A DNA stretch of 64,000 nt from Bacteroidota bacterium. Its GTDB lineage: Bacteria > Bacteroidota > Bacteroidia > NS11-12g > UBA955. The notes under the pieces are model-generated. The model did no database searches and was not told where the DNA came from. It worked only from the letters and a program-made list of their open reading frames with translations. The translations under genes were made by a program, and so were the position numbers. Shown here in pieces: positions 1 to 8,296 of this stretch. Where the stretch lies: assembly GCA_023957335.1 (NCBI GenBank), contig JAMLHC010000003.1:434001-498000 (forward strand), written 5' to 3'. Position 1 is the first letter of the stretch, and each line of letters opens with the position of its first letter.

Positions 1-110
1 CACCAAAACATGCCGTCATCATTGTGATAAGTTTTCTTGGTATCTAAATTTAGCACGTCCTGCTTATTTCTTTTGTCTAATCCTCATTTCTGCGCACTTC
101 AGCCGAGTGC

Positions 111-146
111 ATGACAAATATCATATACCCCTATGACAACAATCAT
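111..146. promoter_or_regulatory. Two tandem CRP/FNR-like sites upstream of the nitrite reductase genes
   Basis: Two 14-bp sites, ATGACAAATATCAT (111-124) and ATGACAACAATCAT (133-146), both have the TGA-N6-TCA geometry of CRP/FNR-family operators. Their starts are 22 bp apart, about two helical turns. A TATAAT-like stretch follows at 154-159. Location upstream of a porin-nirK pair suggests control by an anoxia- or nitric-oxide-responsive CRP/FNR-type regulator. That is inference: the regulator is not in the window. Confidence 0.45.
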
Positions 147-200
147 TGTGCATTATAATTTCCTGCTTCAACTTTGTCCCAAGTTTAAATCAACTATATT

Positions 201-1541
201 ATGAAAGCAAAAAAATTAACAACCCACCTTTTATTAGGTGCTTTTTTTTGCGCTTCTTCTCTCATCATCACAGACCTGAAAGCACAAGAAAATTCAGTTT
301 CAGAAAACTCAATCAATATTTCTTACCAACTACGTCCTCGCATAGAGTTTCGCGATGGTAATTTTACACCGGCAAATAAAAATACGGCTCCGGCAGCACT
401 TATCAGCCAAAGAGACCGCCTTAGTATAGATTATAAATACAAAGATTTATTAACGGTACATTTTGCACCTCAAAGCGTGAGTATTTGGGGTCAGGCAAAC
501 ATGGTGCAGGGCGCTGAGATGAGTGCTAATCAAATTTCTATGTTTGAATCTTGGGCGCAACTAAAACTTCATTCATTCTGGAATGTAAAGTTTGGTCGTC
601 AGATTATTTCCTTAGACGATGAGCGATTTTTTGGTGCCTTGGACTGGGCACAAGGAGCAAGAGCACACGATGCATTGTCTTTCGGGTTTCTCAATAATAA
701 ATATGAGTTAAAAGGATTTTTTGCCTTTAACCAAAATTACAAAACCTTGTATGGCAACAATCTCAACAATCCTGCGGGCAATTTATATAGTCCGGCAGAC
801 GCACTTCCATACAAAACGATGCAAACCTTATGGGGAAACATTCCTATCAATGAATCCATGAAGGTTACGCTTTTGGCAGCCAATCTTGGAGTTCAGAATG
901 CTGTTAGCCCTTTGGATTCAGTCAAAACTACTTATATTCAAACCTATGGTTTCAATTTTATTGAAAACGGGAAAAGTTTATCTTTGATAGTTTCCGGTTA
1001 TTATCAAATGGCAAAAAACACCCAAGCATATATGGGTTCAGTGTTTGCAGATTATGCTGTTAATTCTGCTTGGAATATCGGGCTTGGGAGTGATTTAGTG
1101 AGCGGAAACGACTTTGGGAGTCCTGTCACTGAAAACGCAATTTTTAATCCATTTTTTCACACCGGACACAAATTCTATGGCAGCATGGATTATTTTTACG
1201 CAGGGAATGGACACGGAGGAGTTGGATTGTCTGATAACTATGCTAAAATAAACTTCAAATCCGAAAAAGGATATAGCGTAAACCTTGCTATCCATCAGTT
1301 TATAACACCTAACAAAGTAAAAACCCCAAGCAAAGAATACGATTCCAACTTAGGACAAGAAATAGATTTAACAATAAACTATAAAATCAATAAGTTTGCA
1401 AGCCTTGTGGGAGGGTACTCTTTCTTCCTGAACACACCTACTTTGAATGTACTCAAAACCAAACCGAATGCAAAGGATTATCAGCAATGGGGATGGTTAT
1501 CCATCAACCTCAACCCAACAATATTTAAAACAAATTTCTAA
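201..1541 (+). CDS. Outer-membrane beta-barrel, alginate-export-like porin
   Basis: This 446-residue protein has an N-terminal signal peptide of about 28 residues ending at KAQ-E. The rest is a string of amphipathic, aromatic-rich strands and ends in a hydrophobic/aromatic C-terminus, as outer-membrane barrels do. Motifs such as LRPRIEFRDG, SQRDRLSIDY and KFGRQIISLDDERFFG resemble the alginate_exp / DUF1302-like porin group, which in Bacteroidota often sits next to respiratory copper or nitrogen-oxide enzymes. The substrate is unknown and the alginate name should not be taken literally. The gene lies 19 bp before nirK on the same strand and is probably cotranscribed with it. It may let nitrite or copper cross the outer membrane. 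The ATG at 201 is chosen because it gives a clean signal peptide. Confidence 0.75.
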   Translation: MKAKKLTTHLLLGAFFCASSLIITDLKAQENSVSENSINISYQLRPRIEFRDGNFTPANKNTAPAALISQRDRLSIDYKYKDLLTVHFAPQSVSIWGQANMVQGAEMSANQISMFESWAQLKLHSFWNVKFGRQIISLDDERFFGALDWAQGARAHDALSFGFLNNKYELKGFFAFNQNYKTLYGNNLNNPAGNLYSPADALPYKTMQTLWGNIPINESMKVTLLAANLGVQNAVSPLDSVKTTYIQTYGFNFIENGKSLSLIVSGYYQMAKNTQAYMGSVFADYAVNSAWNIGLGSDLVSGNDFGSPVTENAIFNPFFHTGHKFYGSMDYFYAGNGHGGVGLSDNYAKINFKSEKGYSVNLAIHQFITPNKVKTPSKEYDSNLGQEIDLTINYKINKFASLVGGYSFFLNTPTLNVLKTKPNAKDYQQWGWLSINLNPTIFKTNF

Positions 1542-1560
1542 TTTAAAATAAAACAAAAAA

Positions 1561-2592
1561 ATGAACAAAAAACATTTTATTATCGGTGCAGCAGTCACAA
1601 TGACTTTCGCACTATGGAGTTGTAATTCGGGCAACAATGCTCAGAACAAAACCAAAGCCATTGACATGGAAGCAACCGGAGACTTTGAAGTAGCCGAAAT
1701 TACTGCGGCTCCCAATGTCCCTGCTCCTATTGGCAAAAGAGGACCCAAAAAATTAATTATTAATCTTGAAACCACAGAGATTGAATCCATCATTGCAGAC
1801 ACTTTCAGTTACACATTCTGGACATTCAACAATATTGTACCAGGTAGCTTTATGAGGGTAAGAGAGGGTGATGAAATCCAATTAAACCTAACAAACGCTG
1901 CAAACAGCATTCTTCCCCATAATATTGACTTACACGCTGTAAACGGACCCGGTGGTGGTGCAGAAGCTACTTTTGCTTCTCCCGGACAAAAGGCATCTTT
2001 TACCTTTAAGGCACTTAATCCCGGTCTGTATGTATATCATTGTGCTGCGCCTCCTGTTCCACAACACATAGGCAACGGAATGTATGGACTTATCTTGGTT
2101 GAGCCGGAAGGTGGACTTGAGCCTGTGGACAAAGAATTCTACATCATGCAAGGTGAGTTCTATGCAAAACCAAGTGCAAGAAACCCCAAATTATTGGAAT
2201 TTGACAATGACAAAGGCAATGCAGAAAATCCAACATACGTTTTGTTCAATGGTAAAAAAGGTTCTATGTTAGGTCCTAACATGTTAGAAGCAAAAGTGGG
2301 TGACAAAATCCGTCTATTTATCGGAAATGGTGGTCCTAACTTGGTTTCTTCTTTCCACGTGATTGGCGAAATCTTTGACAATGTTTATACCGAAGGCGGA
2401 AGCACAGTATCTCATAACGTACAAACCACACTTATCCCTGCCGGTGGTTCTGCTATTGTTGAGTTTACTGTGGAAGTACCCGGTGAATACAATATCGTTG
2501 ACCACTCTCTTTCCAGAACTTTCAACAAAGGTTCATTAGGTAAGATCAAAGTTACCGGAGATGCAAATCCGAAAGTATTCAAGAAGAACTAA
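1561..2592 (+). CDS. nirK: Copper-containing nitrite reductase NirK (NO-forming), lipoprotein form
   Basis: NirK reduces nitrite to nitric oxide in the periplasm, the committed gas-forming step of denitrification. The 343-residue protein has two cupredoxin domains. All type 1 copper ligands are visible: His120, Cys161, His169 and Met174 (segments LPHNIDLH and YHCAAPPVPQHIGNGM). Type 2 copper ligands are His125, His160 and His315 (VDHSLSR). The catalytic Asp123 and His266 (SFHVIG) are also present. The N-terminus has a lipobox LWSC with Cys21, so the enzyme is probably membrane-anchored rather than free. It follows the porin by 19 bp and ends in a strong hairpin. No other denitrification reductase is in the window. 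Confidence 0.95.
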   Translation: MNKKHFIIGAAVTMTFALWSCNSGNNAQNKTKAIDMEATGDFEVAEITAAPNVPAPIGKRGPKKLIINLETTEIESIIADTFSYTFWTFNNIVPGSFMRVREGDEIQLNLTNAANSILPHNIDLHAVNGPGGGAEATFASPGQKASFTFKALNPGLYVYHCAAPPVPQHIGNGMYGLILVEPEGGLEPVDKEFYIMQGEFYAKPSARNPKLLEFDNDKGNAENPTYVLFNGKKGSMLGPNMLEAKVGDKIRLFIGNGGPNLVSSFHVIGEIFDNVYTEGGSTVSHNVQTTLIPAGGSAIVEFTVEVPGEYNIVDHSLSRTFNKGSLGKIKVTGDANPKVFKKN

Positions 2593-2613
2593 ATTAACAA
2601 TAATCTATTCATA

Positions 2614-2661
2614 TTTTAAACAGACGTGGCGAGTGGCAACACTCGCCACGTCTGTTTAAAA
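2614..2661. terminator. Perfect 22-bp hairpin with GCAA loop after nirK (terminator or REP-like)
   Basis: Positions 2614-2635 and 2640-2661 are exact reverse complements around a GCAA tetraloop, with core GTGGCGAGTG / CACTCGCCAC. The outer TTTTAAA arms make it work as a bidirectional terminator. The core resembles, in opposite orientation, the hairpin at 12890-12912, so it may be a dispersed repeat rather than only a terminator. Confidence 0.8.
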
Positions 2662-2805
2662 ACTATGCGAACTTTGTACAAGAACATAGTGTACTTTGTG
2701 GTTCAAATAACATCCGAACCCTTTTGACAACACATTCAACCACATTCTAACATTGCCAAATGAACCTTTTGACTTATTCTTGTACAAACCAATACCCATA
2801 CTGCC

Positions 2806-3450
2806 ATGAAAACTAAATCACTCTTAGTAATACCTCTCGCTCTGCTGCTCATTGCCGGATTGCAGTGCAAAAAAGAGCAAGAACCCACCACCATATAAAC
2901 ATGGGGCTATGTGATTGATGAAGTAACCAAAATGCCGGTGGAAGGCGTAAAAGTAAGTTTTTATAACTCGAGTACTCCCACAACATATCCGCCACCGTAT
3001 TCTATTTTCCGAGATTCTACCTACACCGATTCTAAAGGATATTTTTATAAAAAATGGACACCAACAAAAGAATGGACACAAGTAAATATCTCAAAACCGG
3101 GCTATTACTATTATAAGGATTCAAAGGAGGGAGCCAAAGGCGATATGGGAATGATGCCTATAAAACCCAATAAAAACTTTCGTCTGTACATAAAGAATGT
3201 GCCACCTGTCAGGGAAGATGACAGTCTGTATGTGCATATAAGTCCAACCAAAGACTTTGATTATATTTCTATGCCTGACAGATGGTTTATTGGATATGTT
3301 GATACTTTAATAAATCTTAGAATAGTATATGATAGAGATTTCTGGAAGATAGAATACTTCTTTAAAGACAGCACCGGAGCAGGACATTACTATAGAGGAA
3401 ACCCTTACTGTACACCACATGACACCTGCGATATATATTTTGAATATTAA
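2806..3450 (+). pseudogene. Lipoprotein with carboxypeptidase-regulatory-like domain, interrupted by TAA
   Basis: An ATG at 2806 opens a lipoprotein signal (MKTKSLLVIPLALLLIAGLQ then Cys21). After about 30 codons an in-frame TAA at 2896-2898 stops it, and the same frame then stays open to 3450. The downstream part begins TWGYVIDEVTKMPVEGVKV, the typical first strand of a CarboxypepD-regulatory/Ig-like fold, and continues as a 179-residue beta-rich domain of unknown function. The gene is therefore a single-nonsense pseudogene of about 214 codons. If the downstream Met at 2911 is used, the protein would lack its signal. A sequencing error cannot be excluded, but the next gene is broken in the same way. 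Confidence 0.6.
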
Positions 3451-3470
3451 CCCTTTAAAGTATTAACAAT

Positions 3471-3776
3471 ATGAAAAAATTAATTTTACTATTTGCTTTT
3501 GCTTACTAGACAGCAAACACAGTTCAGGCGCAAACCGCAGTAAATGTGCAAACACCCACTATTTCGGTGGCAAACCACGACAACCCCACATCTAAAGATT
3601 TCTCAATAAACGCAGGTACAGGGCTGAACGAAACCTACCTGTGGAACGAAGAAACCAACCTGTTGCAGGGAATAGAAATAGACCTGCAATCAAATACAGG
3701 TGCTGTGATTTATATGCAGCAAAACAACGGCAGACTTGCTTTTCATTTTACAAACAATTTCATTTATCATCGGTAA
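3471..3776 (+). pseudogene. Small secreted protein remnant, interrupted by TAG
   Basis: The frame opened by the ATG at 3471 encodes a signal-like start (MKKLILLFAFAY), hits TAG at 3507-3509, then continues TANTVQAQTAVNVQTP and stays open to 3776. The VQAQ sequence looks like a Bacteroidota signal-peptidase site, so the stop lies inside the signal peptide. The mature part is about 80 residues, without a family I recognise. It is short and ends abruptly, so it is likely the remnant of a longer gene. It sits 20 bp after the previous broken gene and upstream of the lipoprotein array. Confidence 0.45.
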
Positions 3777-3827
3777 AGGTAAAATGGGACGGTGATAGTT
3801 GCTAAATACAATTTCCTTAGCAAATAC

Positions 3828-3835
3828 TAAATTTG
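3828..3835 (+). promoter_or_regulatory. Bacteroidota -7 box (TAAATTTG) for the lipoprotein array
   Basis: TAAATTTG matches the Bacteroidota TAnnTTTG consensus and lies 62 bp before the first array gene. No similar box is evident in the 8-bp gaps between the next copies, so the array is probably one transcript. Confidence 0.5.
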
Positions 3836-3897
3836 ATATATTAGAAACTTTACCCTATTATTGACAAACTATATTCACACGCTAAAACAATACAGTT

Positions 3898-4605
3898 ATG
3901 AAAAAGACAATCCTACTTATCAGCACATTATTACTTATTGTCCTACAATCCTGCTTCAAAGAAAAAGAATGCAGAGAACTGACCCCGATATTATTAGAAC
4001 AGGAAATGCTGGATTGGGTTTACTTTAAGGAAGGAAGTTACTGGATTTACAGAGATACTATAAGTGGTATTATGGATAGTATTTATGTTACTGATGCAAG
4101 AATAGACAGGGAAGAGTACCAAAGTTCAAGAGAAAATTGTCCTTCTGCAATTTATGATGTTATATATGTTATTACTAATTCAAGTTTAGGTTATAAATTT
4201 CAATTAGATGGGAAATATGGAATGAGTAGTGGTGTACACAATGATACAACAAATATTAGAGGAAATATACTAATACGGAATCTAAATCACACAGGTGGTG
4301 ATGGAGGGTATTCCCTATATATGTTTTTCCCTGTGGTACAGGGAACGATAGGGAGATGGGCAAGTAGTTGGACCTTTATAAAGCATGACACAATTTTTCC
4401 AATTTATGAAGTAGCCGGCAAGCAATATGAAAATGTTTTGCGGGTACATGACAATGCTAACGGAGCATATAGCGCGGAAACCAAATTCTACCATGCCAAG
4501 CATATAGGAGTTATCAAGAAAGAAATATACGAAATGGATAAAGACAACCCCAATCCCAAGCTTTTGCAAGTTTGGGAACTGACAGACTATAAGGTAATTC
4601 AATAA
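3898..4605 (+). CDS. Tandem lipoprotein paralogue, copy 1 (middle type A, tail type alpha)
   Basis: This 235-residue lipoprotein has a signal ending LQSC with lipid-anchored Cys19. I do not recognise the family. The protein starts with a conserved segment (WVYFKEGSYWIYRDT), reminiscent of Bacteroidota lipoproteins that begin 'FKVGSYWVYED'. A variable middle follows (TDARIDREEYQ to ILIRNLNH), then a GGDGGYS motif, then a C-terminal part that varies between copies and ends KLLQVWELTDYKVIQ. It is the first of five tandem copies spaced 8 to 16 bp apart. The middle segment matches copy 2, while the tail (RWASSWTFIKHDTIFPIYEV, then HDNANGAY) matches copy 3. It is probably attached to the inner leaflet of the outer membrane or exposed at the surface. 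Confidence 0.8.
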   Translation: MKKTILLISTLLLIVLQSCFKEKECRELTPILLEQEMLDWVYFKEGSYWIYRDTISGIMDSIYVTDARIDREEYQSSRENCPSAIYDVIYVITNSSLGYKFQLDGKYGMSSGVHNDTTNIRGNILIRNLNHTGGDGGYSLYMFFPVVQGTIGRWASSWTFIKHDTIFPIYEVAGKQYENVLRVHDNANGAYSAETKFYHAKHIGVIKKEIYEMDKDNPNPKLLQVWELTDYKVIQ

Positions 4606-4613
4606 ATAAAGTT

Positions 4614-5318
4614 ATGAGAAAAATAATTTTACTTATCAGTACATTGTCGTTGATTGTCCTACAATCCTGCTTCAAAGAAAAAGAATGCAGAGAACTGACC
4701 CCGATATTATTAGAACAGGAAATGCTGGATTGGGTTTATTTTAAGGAAGGAAGTTACTGGATTTACAGAGATACTATAAGTGGTATTATGGATAGTATTT
4801 ATGTTACTGATGCAAGAATAGACAGGGAAGAGTACCAAAGTTCAAGAGAAAATTGTCCTTCTGCAATTTATGATGTTATATATGTTATTACTAATTCAAG
4901 TTTAGGTTATAAATTTCAATTAGATGGTAAATATGGAATGAGTAGTGGTGTACACAATGATACAACAAATATTAGAGGAAATATACTAATACGGAATCTA
5001 AATCACACAGGTGGTGATGGAGGGTATTCCCTATATATGTTTTTCCCTGTGGTACAGGGAACGATAGGAGCATGGAATGGATTTACGTTTATAAAACATG
5101 ATACTATTTACTCCACTTATGGAATAGCCGGCAAGCAATATGAAAATGTATTACGGGTACATGATACTGGCAACGGAGCATATAATGCAGAAACCAAATT
5201 TTACCATGCCAAGCATATAGGAGTTATCAAAAAAGAAATATATGAAATGGATAAAGACAACCCCAATCCCAAGCTTTTGCAAGTTTGGGAACTGACAGAC
5301 TATAAGGTAATTCAATAA
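4614..5318 (+). CDS. Tandem lipoprotein paralogue, copy 2 (middle A, tail beta)
   Basis: This 234-residue lipoprotein has lipobox LQSC. Residues 20 to about 150 are nearly identical to copy 1, differing by only a few bases in the DNA. At the end of that block the sequence switches to the beta tail (AWNGFTFIKHDTIYSTYGI, then HDTGNGAYNAE) shared with copy 5 and with the 3' end of the broken copy 4. The C-terminal 45 residues are again common to all copies. Function is unknown. The abrupt switch suggests recombination between copies rather than slow divergence. Confidence 0.8.
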   Translation: MRKIILLISTLSLIVLQSCFKEKECRELTPILLEQEMLDWVYFKEGSYWIYRDTISGIMDSIYVTDARIDREEYQSSRENCPSAIYDVIYVITNSSLGYKFQLDGKYGMSSGVHNDTTNIRGNILIRNLNHTGGDGGYSLYMFFPVVQGTIGAWNGFTFIKHDTIYSTYGIAGKQYENVLRVHDTGNGAYNAETKFYHAKHIGVIKKEIYEMDKDNPNPKLLQVWELTDYKVIQ

Positions 5319-5326
5319 ATAAAGTT

Positions 5327-6025
5327 ATGAGAAAAATAATTTTACTTATCAGTACATTGTCGTTGATTGTCCTACAATCCTGCTTCAAAGAAAAAGAATG
5401 CAGAGAACTGACCCCGATATTATTAGAACAGGAAATGCTGGATTGGATTTACTTTAAGGAAGGAAGTTACTGGATTTACAGAGATACTATAAGTGGTATT
5501 ATGGATAGTATTTATGTTACTAATGCAAGAATAGACAGGAGAGAGTATCAAAGTTCAAGAGAAAAATGCCCTTCTAGATTATATGATAAAATGTATGTAA
5601 TCATCAATTCAACATCCGGTTCAAAAATTCAATTAGATGGCAGATATGGTCTCAGTACAGGAGTAAGCAATGACACCACAAACACACATGGTACAGTAAT
5701 GATTAACAATCTAAATCACACAAGTGGTGATGGAGGGTATTCAAAGTATATGTTTTTCCCTGTGGTGCAGGGAACGATAGGGCGATGGGCAAGTAGTTGG
5801 ACCTTTATAAAGCATGACACAATTTTTCCAATTTATGAAGTAGCTGGCAAGCAATATGAAAATGTTTTGCGGGTACATGACAATGCTAACGGAGCATATA
5901 ATGCAGAAACCAAATTTTACCATGCCAAGCATATAGGAGTTATCAAAAAAGAAATATATGAAATGGATAAAGATAACCCCAATCCCAAACTACCACAAGT
6001 TTTGGGAACTGACGAACTAAGGTAA
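5327..6025 (+). CDS. Tandem lipoprotein paralogue, copy 3 (middle B, tail alpha, altered C-terminus)
   Basis: This 232-residue lipoprotein carries middle type B (TNARIDRREYQ, CPSRLYDKMYVIINSTSGS) followed by the alpha tail of copy 1. Its last residues read KLPQVLGTDELR instead of KLLQVWELTDYKVIQ. One extra T in a GTTTGGG run plus a compensating small deletion shifts the frame near 5999, so the protein ends about four residues early. The DNA after its stop still encodes the normal ending in the other frame. The protein is otherwise intact and may be functional. Confidence 0.75.
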   Translation: MRKIILLISTLSLIVLQSCFKEKECRELTPILLEQEMLDWIYFKEGSYWIYRDTISGIMDSIYVTNARIDRREYQSSREKCPSRLYDKMYVIINSTSGSKIQLDGRYGLSTGVSNDTTNTHGTVMINNLNHTSGDGGYSKYMFFPVVQGTIGRWASSWTFIKHDTIFPIYEVAGKQYENVLRVHDNANGAYNAETKFYHAKHIGVIKKEIYEMDKDNPNPKLPQVLGTDELR

Positions 6026-6041
6026 TTCAATAAATAAAGTT

Positions 6042-6743
6042 ATGAGAAAAATAACCCTACTTATCAGTATATTGTTGGTGATTATACTACAAATACCTTT
6101 GCAAAGAAAAAGATGAAGACCAACAGAAGGACCACCCATTGAACAGGAAATGAGGATTGGATAATTTTTCAGCCTGGTAGCTATTGGATTTATTTAGACT
6201 CCATTACTAACACTACAGATAGCGTATTTGTTGTAGAAACTCAAGAAAGAAGTGAAGTTACTTATATAAAAAACAAGAAATGTCCACATACAGTTGGTCA
6301 TGTTGCAGAAATAACAATGGCATCAAGTTTGGGAGGGAAAATATTTTATATCTGGTGGCTATGGAATAGGAACTGGCGCACAAAACGATACTACTAATAC
6401 AAGAGGAGCAGTTCCTATAAGAAACATCAACCATGCGGGAGGTGACAGAGGGCATTCCCTATATATGTTTTCCACAATGGTACAGAGAACGATAGAACAT
6501 GGAATGGATTTACGTTTATAAAACATGATACTATTTACTCCATATGGAATAGCCGGCAAGCAATATGAAAATGTATTACGGGTACATGATACTGGCAACG
6601 GAGCATATAATGCAGAAACCAAATTTTACCATGCCAAGCATATAGGAGTTATCAAAAAAGAAATATATGAAATGGATAAAGACAACCCCAATCCCAAGCT
6701 TTTGCAAGTTTGGGAACTGACAGACTATAAGGTAATTCAATAA
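6042..6743 (+). pseudogene. Tandem lipoprotein paralogue, copy 4, frameshifted
   Basis: The 5' end (MRKITLLISILLVIILQIPLQ) is recognisable, but the lipobox Cys is lost and a TGA stops the frame after about 25 codons. Several small indels scatter the homology over three frames. A third, divergent middle type (CPHTVGHVAEITMASS, GAVPIRNINHAGGDRGHSLYMF) is still readable. The last 220 bp (6525-6743) are almost identical to the beta tail of copies 2 and 5, as expected if the 3' end was overwritten by gene conversion after the 5' part decayed. A 72-residue frame remains open there but has no signal and is unlikely to be expressed. Confidence 0.8.
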
Positions 6744-6751
6744 ATAAAGTT

Positions 6752-7456
6752 ATGAGAAAAATAATTTTACTTATCAGTACATTGTCGTTGATTGTCCTAC
6801 AATCCTGCTTCAAAGAAAAAGAATGCAGAGAACTGACCCCGATATTATTAGAACAGGAAATGCTGGATTGGGTTTACTTTAAGGAAGGAAGTTACTGGAT
6901 TTACAGAGATACTATAAGTGGTATTATGGATAGTATTTATGTTACTAATGCAAGAATAGACAGGAGAGAGTATCAAAGTTCAAGAGAAAAATGCCCTTCT
7001 AGATTATATGATAGAATGTATGTAATCATCAATTCAACATCCGGTTCAGAAATTCAATTAGATGGCAGATACGGCCTCGGTACAGGAGTAAGCAATGACA
7101 CCACAAATACACGTGGTACAGTAATGATTGACAATCTAAATCACACAGGTGGTGATGGAGGGTATTCAAAGTATATGTTTTTCCCTGTGGTGCAGGGAAC
7201 GATAGGAGCATGGAATGGATTTACGTTTATAAAACATGATACTATTTACTCCACTTATGGAATAGCCGGCAAGCAATACGAAAATGTATTACGGGTACAT
7301 GATACTGGCAACGGAGCATATAATGCAGAAACCAAATTCTACCATGCCAAGCATATAGGAGTTATCAAGAAAGAAATATACGAAATGGATAAAGATAACC
7401 CCAATCCCAAGCTTTTGCAAGTTTGGGAACTGACAGACTATAAGGTAATTCAATAA
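6752..7456 (+). CDS. Tandem lipoprotein paralogue, copy 5 (middle B, tail beta)
   Basis: This 234-residue lipoprotein has lipobox LQSC. It combines middle type B of copy 3 (TNARIDRREYQ, STSGSEIQLDGRYGL) with tail type beta of copy 2. With copies 1 to 3 it completes all four combinations of two middles and two tails. It is the last array copy and is followed after 26 bp by an unrelated lipoprotein family. Confidence 0.8.
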   Translation: MRKIILLISTLSLIVLQSCFKEKECRELTPILLEQEMLDWVYFKEGSYWIYRDTISGIMDSIYVTNARIDRREYQSSREKCPSRLYDRMYVIINSTSGSEIQLDGRYGLGTGVSNDTTNTRGTVMIDNLNHTGGDGGYSKYMFFPVVQGTIGAWNGFTFIKHDTIYSTYGIAGKQYENVLRVHDTGNGAYNAETKFYHAKHIGVIKKEIYEMDKDNPNPKLLQVWELTDYKVIQ

Positions 7457-7482
7457 ATAACATAATTTTAAAAACAAATAAT

Positions 7483-8016
7483 ATGAAAAACACAATCACA
7501 ACCCTAAGCCTGTTTTGCTTTGCAATGCTCATAAGCTGCTGCAAAGACGACAGCACCCCAAACGGAAACAAACCCCAAACCCACTCTTACATGGAGGCTA
7601 CCATAAATGGCGAGCCTTGGAAAGCGTGTAGGAGAATAGGAGCAATAGGGGAAGAAAATTTAACTGCTACTTATTACCAAAACGATGGATATTTGCAATT
7701 AAATGGAGTCGATTGGTGTAAAAATTTTACGGAGGATGTTACAACAGAATTATTTTTTGAAGCAACAAGTCTTGTGTATGATACAGGTATCTATAATTTA
7801 AGTTTATTTAACAGAGCCTTGTTTTCAAATATTTCAGAGAGTTCTGATAAATGCAATTACACATCGGTTGATACAGCAAATGGGTGGCTTTATATCAAAG
7901 AAATCAATACCGAAAAGAAATATATGAGTGGAGAGTTTGAATTCACAGGATATTGTGAAGCTAATGATTCCACAATACACATAACTAATGGTAAATTTAA
8001 TAGAATTTCTTATTAA
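7483..8016 (+). CDS. Small lipoprotein, first copy of a duplicated lipoprotein/hydrolase unit
   Basis: This 177-residue protein has lipobox LISC followed by CKDD. An acidic stretch after the lipid-anchored Cys is typical of surface-exported Bacteroidota lipoproteins. The mature part starts MEATINGEPWKACRRIGAIGEEN and ends MSGEFEFTGYCEANDSTIHITNGKFNRI. This opening and ending resemble the DUF6252-like group of Bacteroidota lipoproteins, but I would not assign it firmly. Four conserved Cys in the mature part may form disulfides. The paralogue at 8297-8821 is about 60 percent identical by eye, with conserved ends and a diverged centre. It is followed after 22 bp by a truncated hydrolase gene. 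Confidence 0.75.
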   Translation: MKNTITTLSLFCFAMLISCCKDDSTPNGNKPQTHSYMEATINGEPWKACRRIGAIGEENLTATYYQNDGYLQLNGVDWCKNFTEDVTTELFFEATSLVYDTGIYNLSLFNRALFSNISESSDKCNYTSVDTANGWLYIKEINTEKKYMSGEFEFTGYCEANDSTIHITNGKFNRISY

Positions 8017-8038
8017 ACAAATTAAAAAATAACATAAC

Positions 8039-8275
8039 ATGAACAAACAAGTACTAATCATTGCAGCAGCATTACTTATGGCGGCTACGGCAAATGCACA
8101 AAGCAGAGACTCCATTCAGGCGCAATGGACACACAGCGGATTATTCGCCAAAGGCGACTACAAAATACATAGCACCACAGACACAAGTCTTGAACTGATT
8201 GACAAGCCCATTATAGTGGTGGAAGGCTGGGACCCTTTCGGGATATTTAATAACCATGATGACAAAACAATGTAA
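8039..8275 (+). pseudogene. Truncated N-terminus of the GxSxG hydrolase (first copy)
   Basis: These 78 codons encode a signal peptide (ATANA-QS) plus 50 residues almost identical to the start of the large hydrolase at 8841 (DSIQAQWTHSGLFAKGDYKI, IIVVEGWDPFGIFN). After FGIFN about nine codons are missing relative to the intact copy. DDKT then reappears and a stop follows. The catalytic domain is absent, so the product cannot be an enzyme. It is the remnant of a tandem duplication of the lipoprotein-hydrolase pair, followed by deletion of about 4 kb. Confidence 0.8.
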
Positions 8276-8296
8276 AAACCATTAAATAAAACCAAT

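Larger units (their letters stand above)
3898..7456 (+). repeat. Tandem array of five lipoprotein gene copies
   Basis: Five head-to-tail units of about 710 bp (starts at 3898, 4614, 5327, 6042 and 6752) share near-identical 5' ends, with spacers of the form taaataaagttATG. Blocks of near identity alternate with blocks of clear divergence inside the units, the pattern left by unequal crossing-over and gene conversion. Confidence 0.9.

Noticed and set aside
2806..3776. Stop-codon reassignment as the reason for the interrupted frames
   Set aside because: One break is TAA and the other TAG, and dozens of other genes in the window end normally at TAA, TAG and TGA. Decay or local error is simpler.
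3898..7456. Diversity-generating retroelement or CRISPR explanation for the repeated array
   Set aside because: No reverse transcriptase, template repeat, cas gene or short spaced repeats are present; the units are whole genes.
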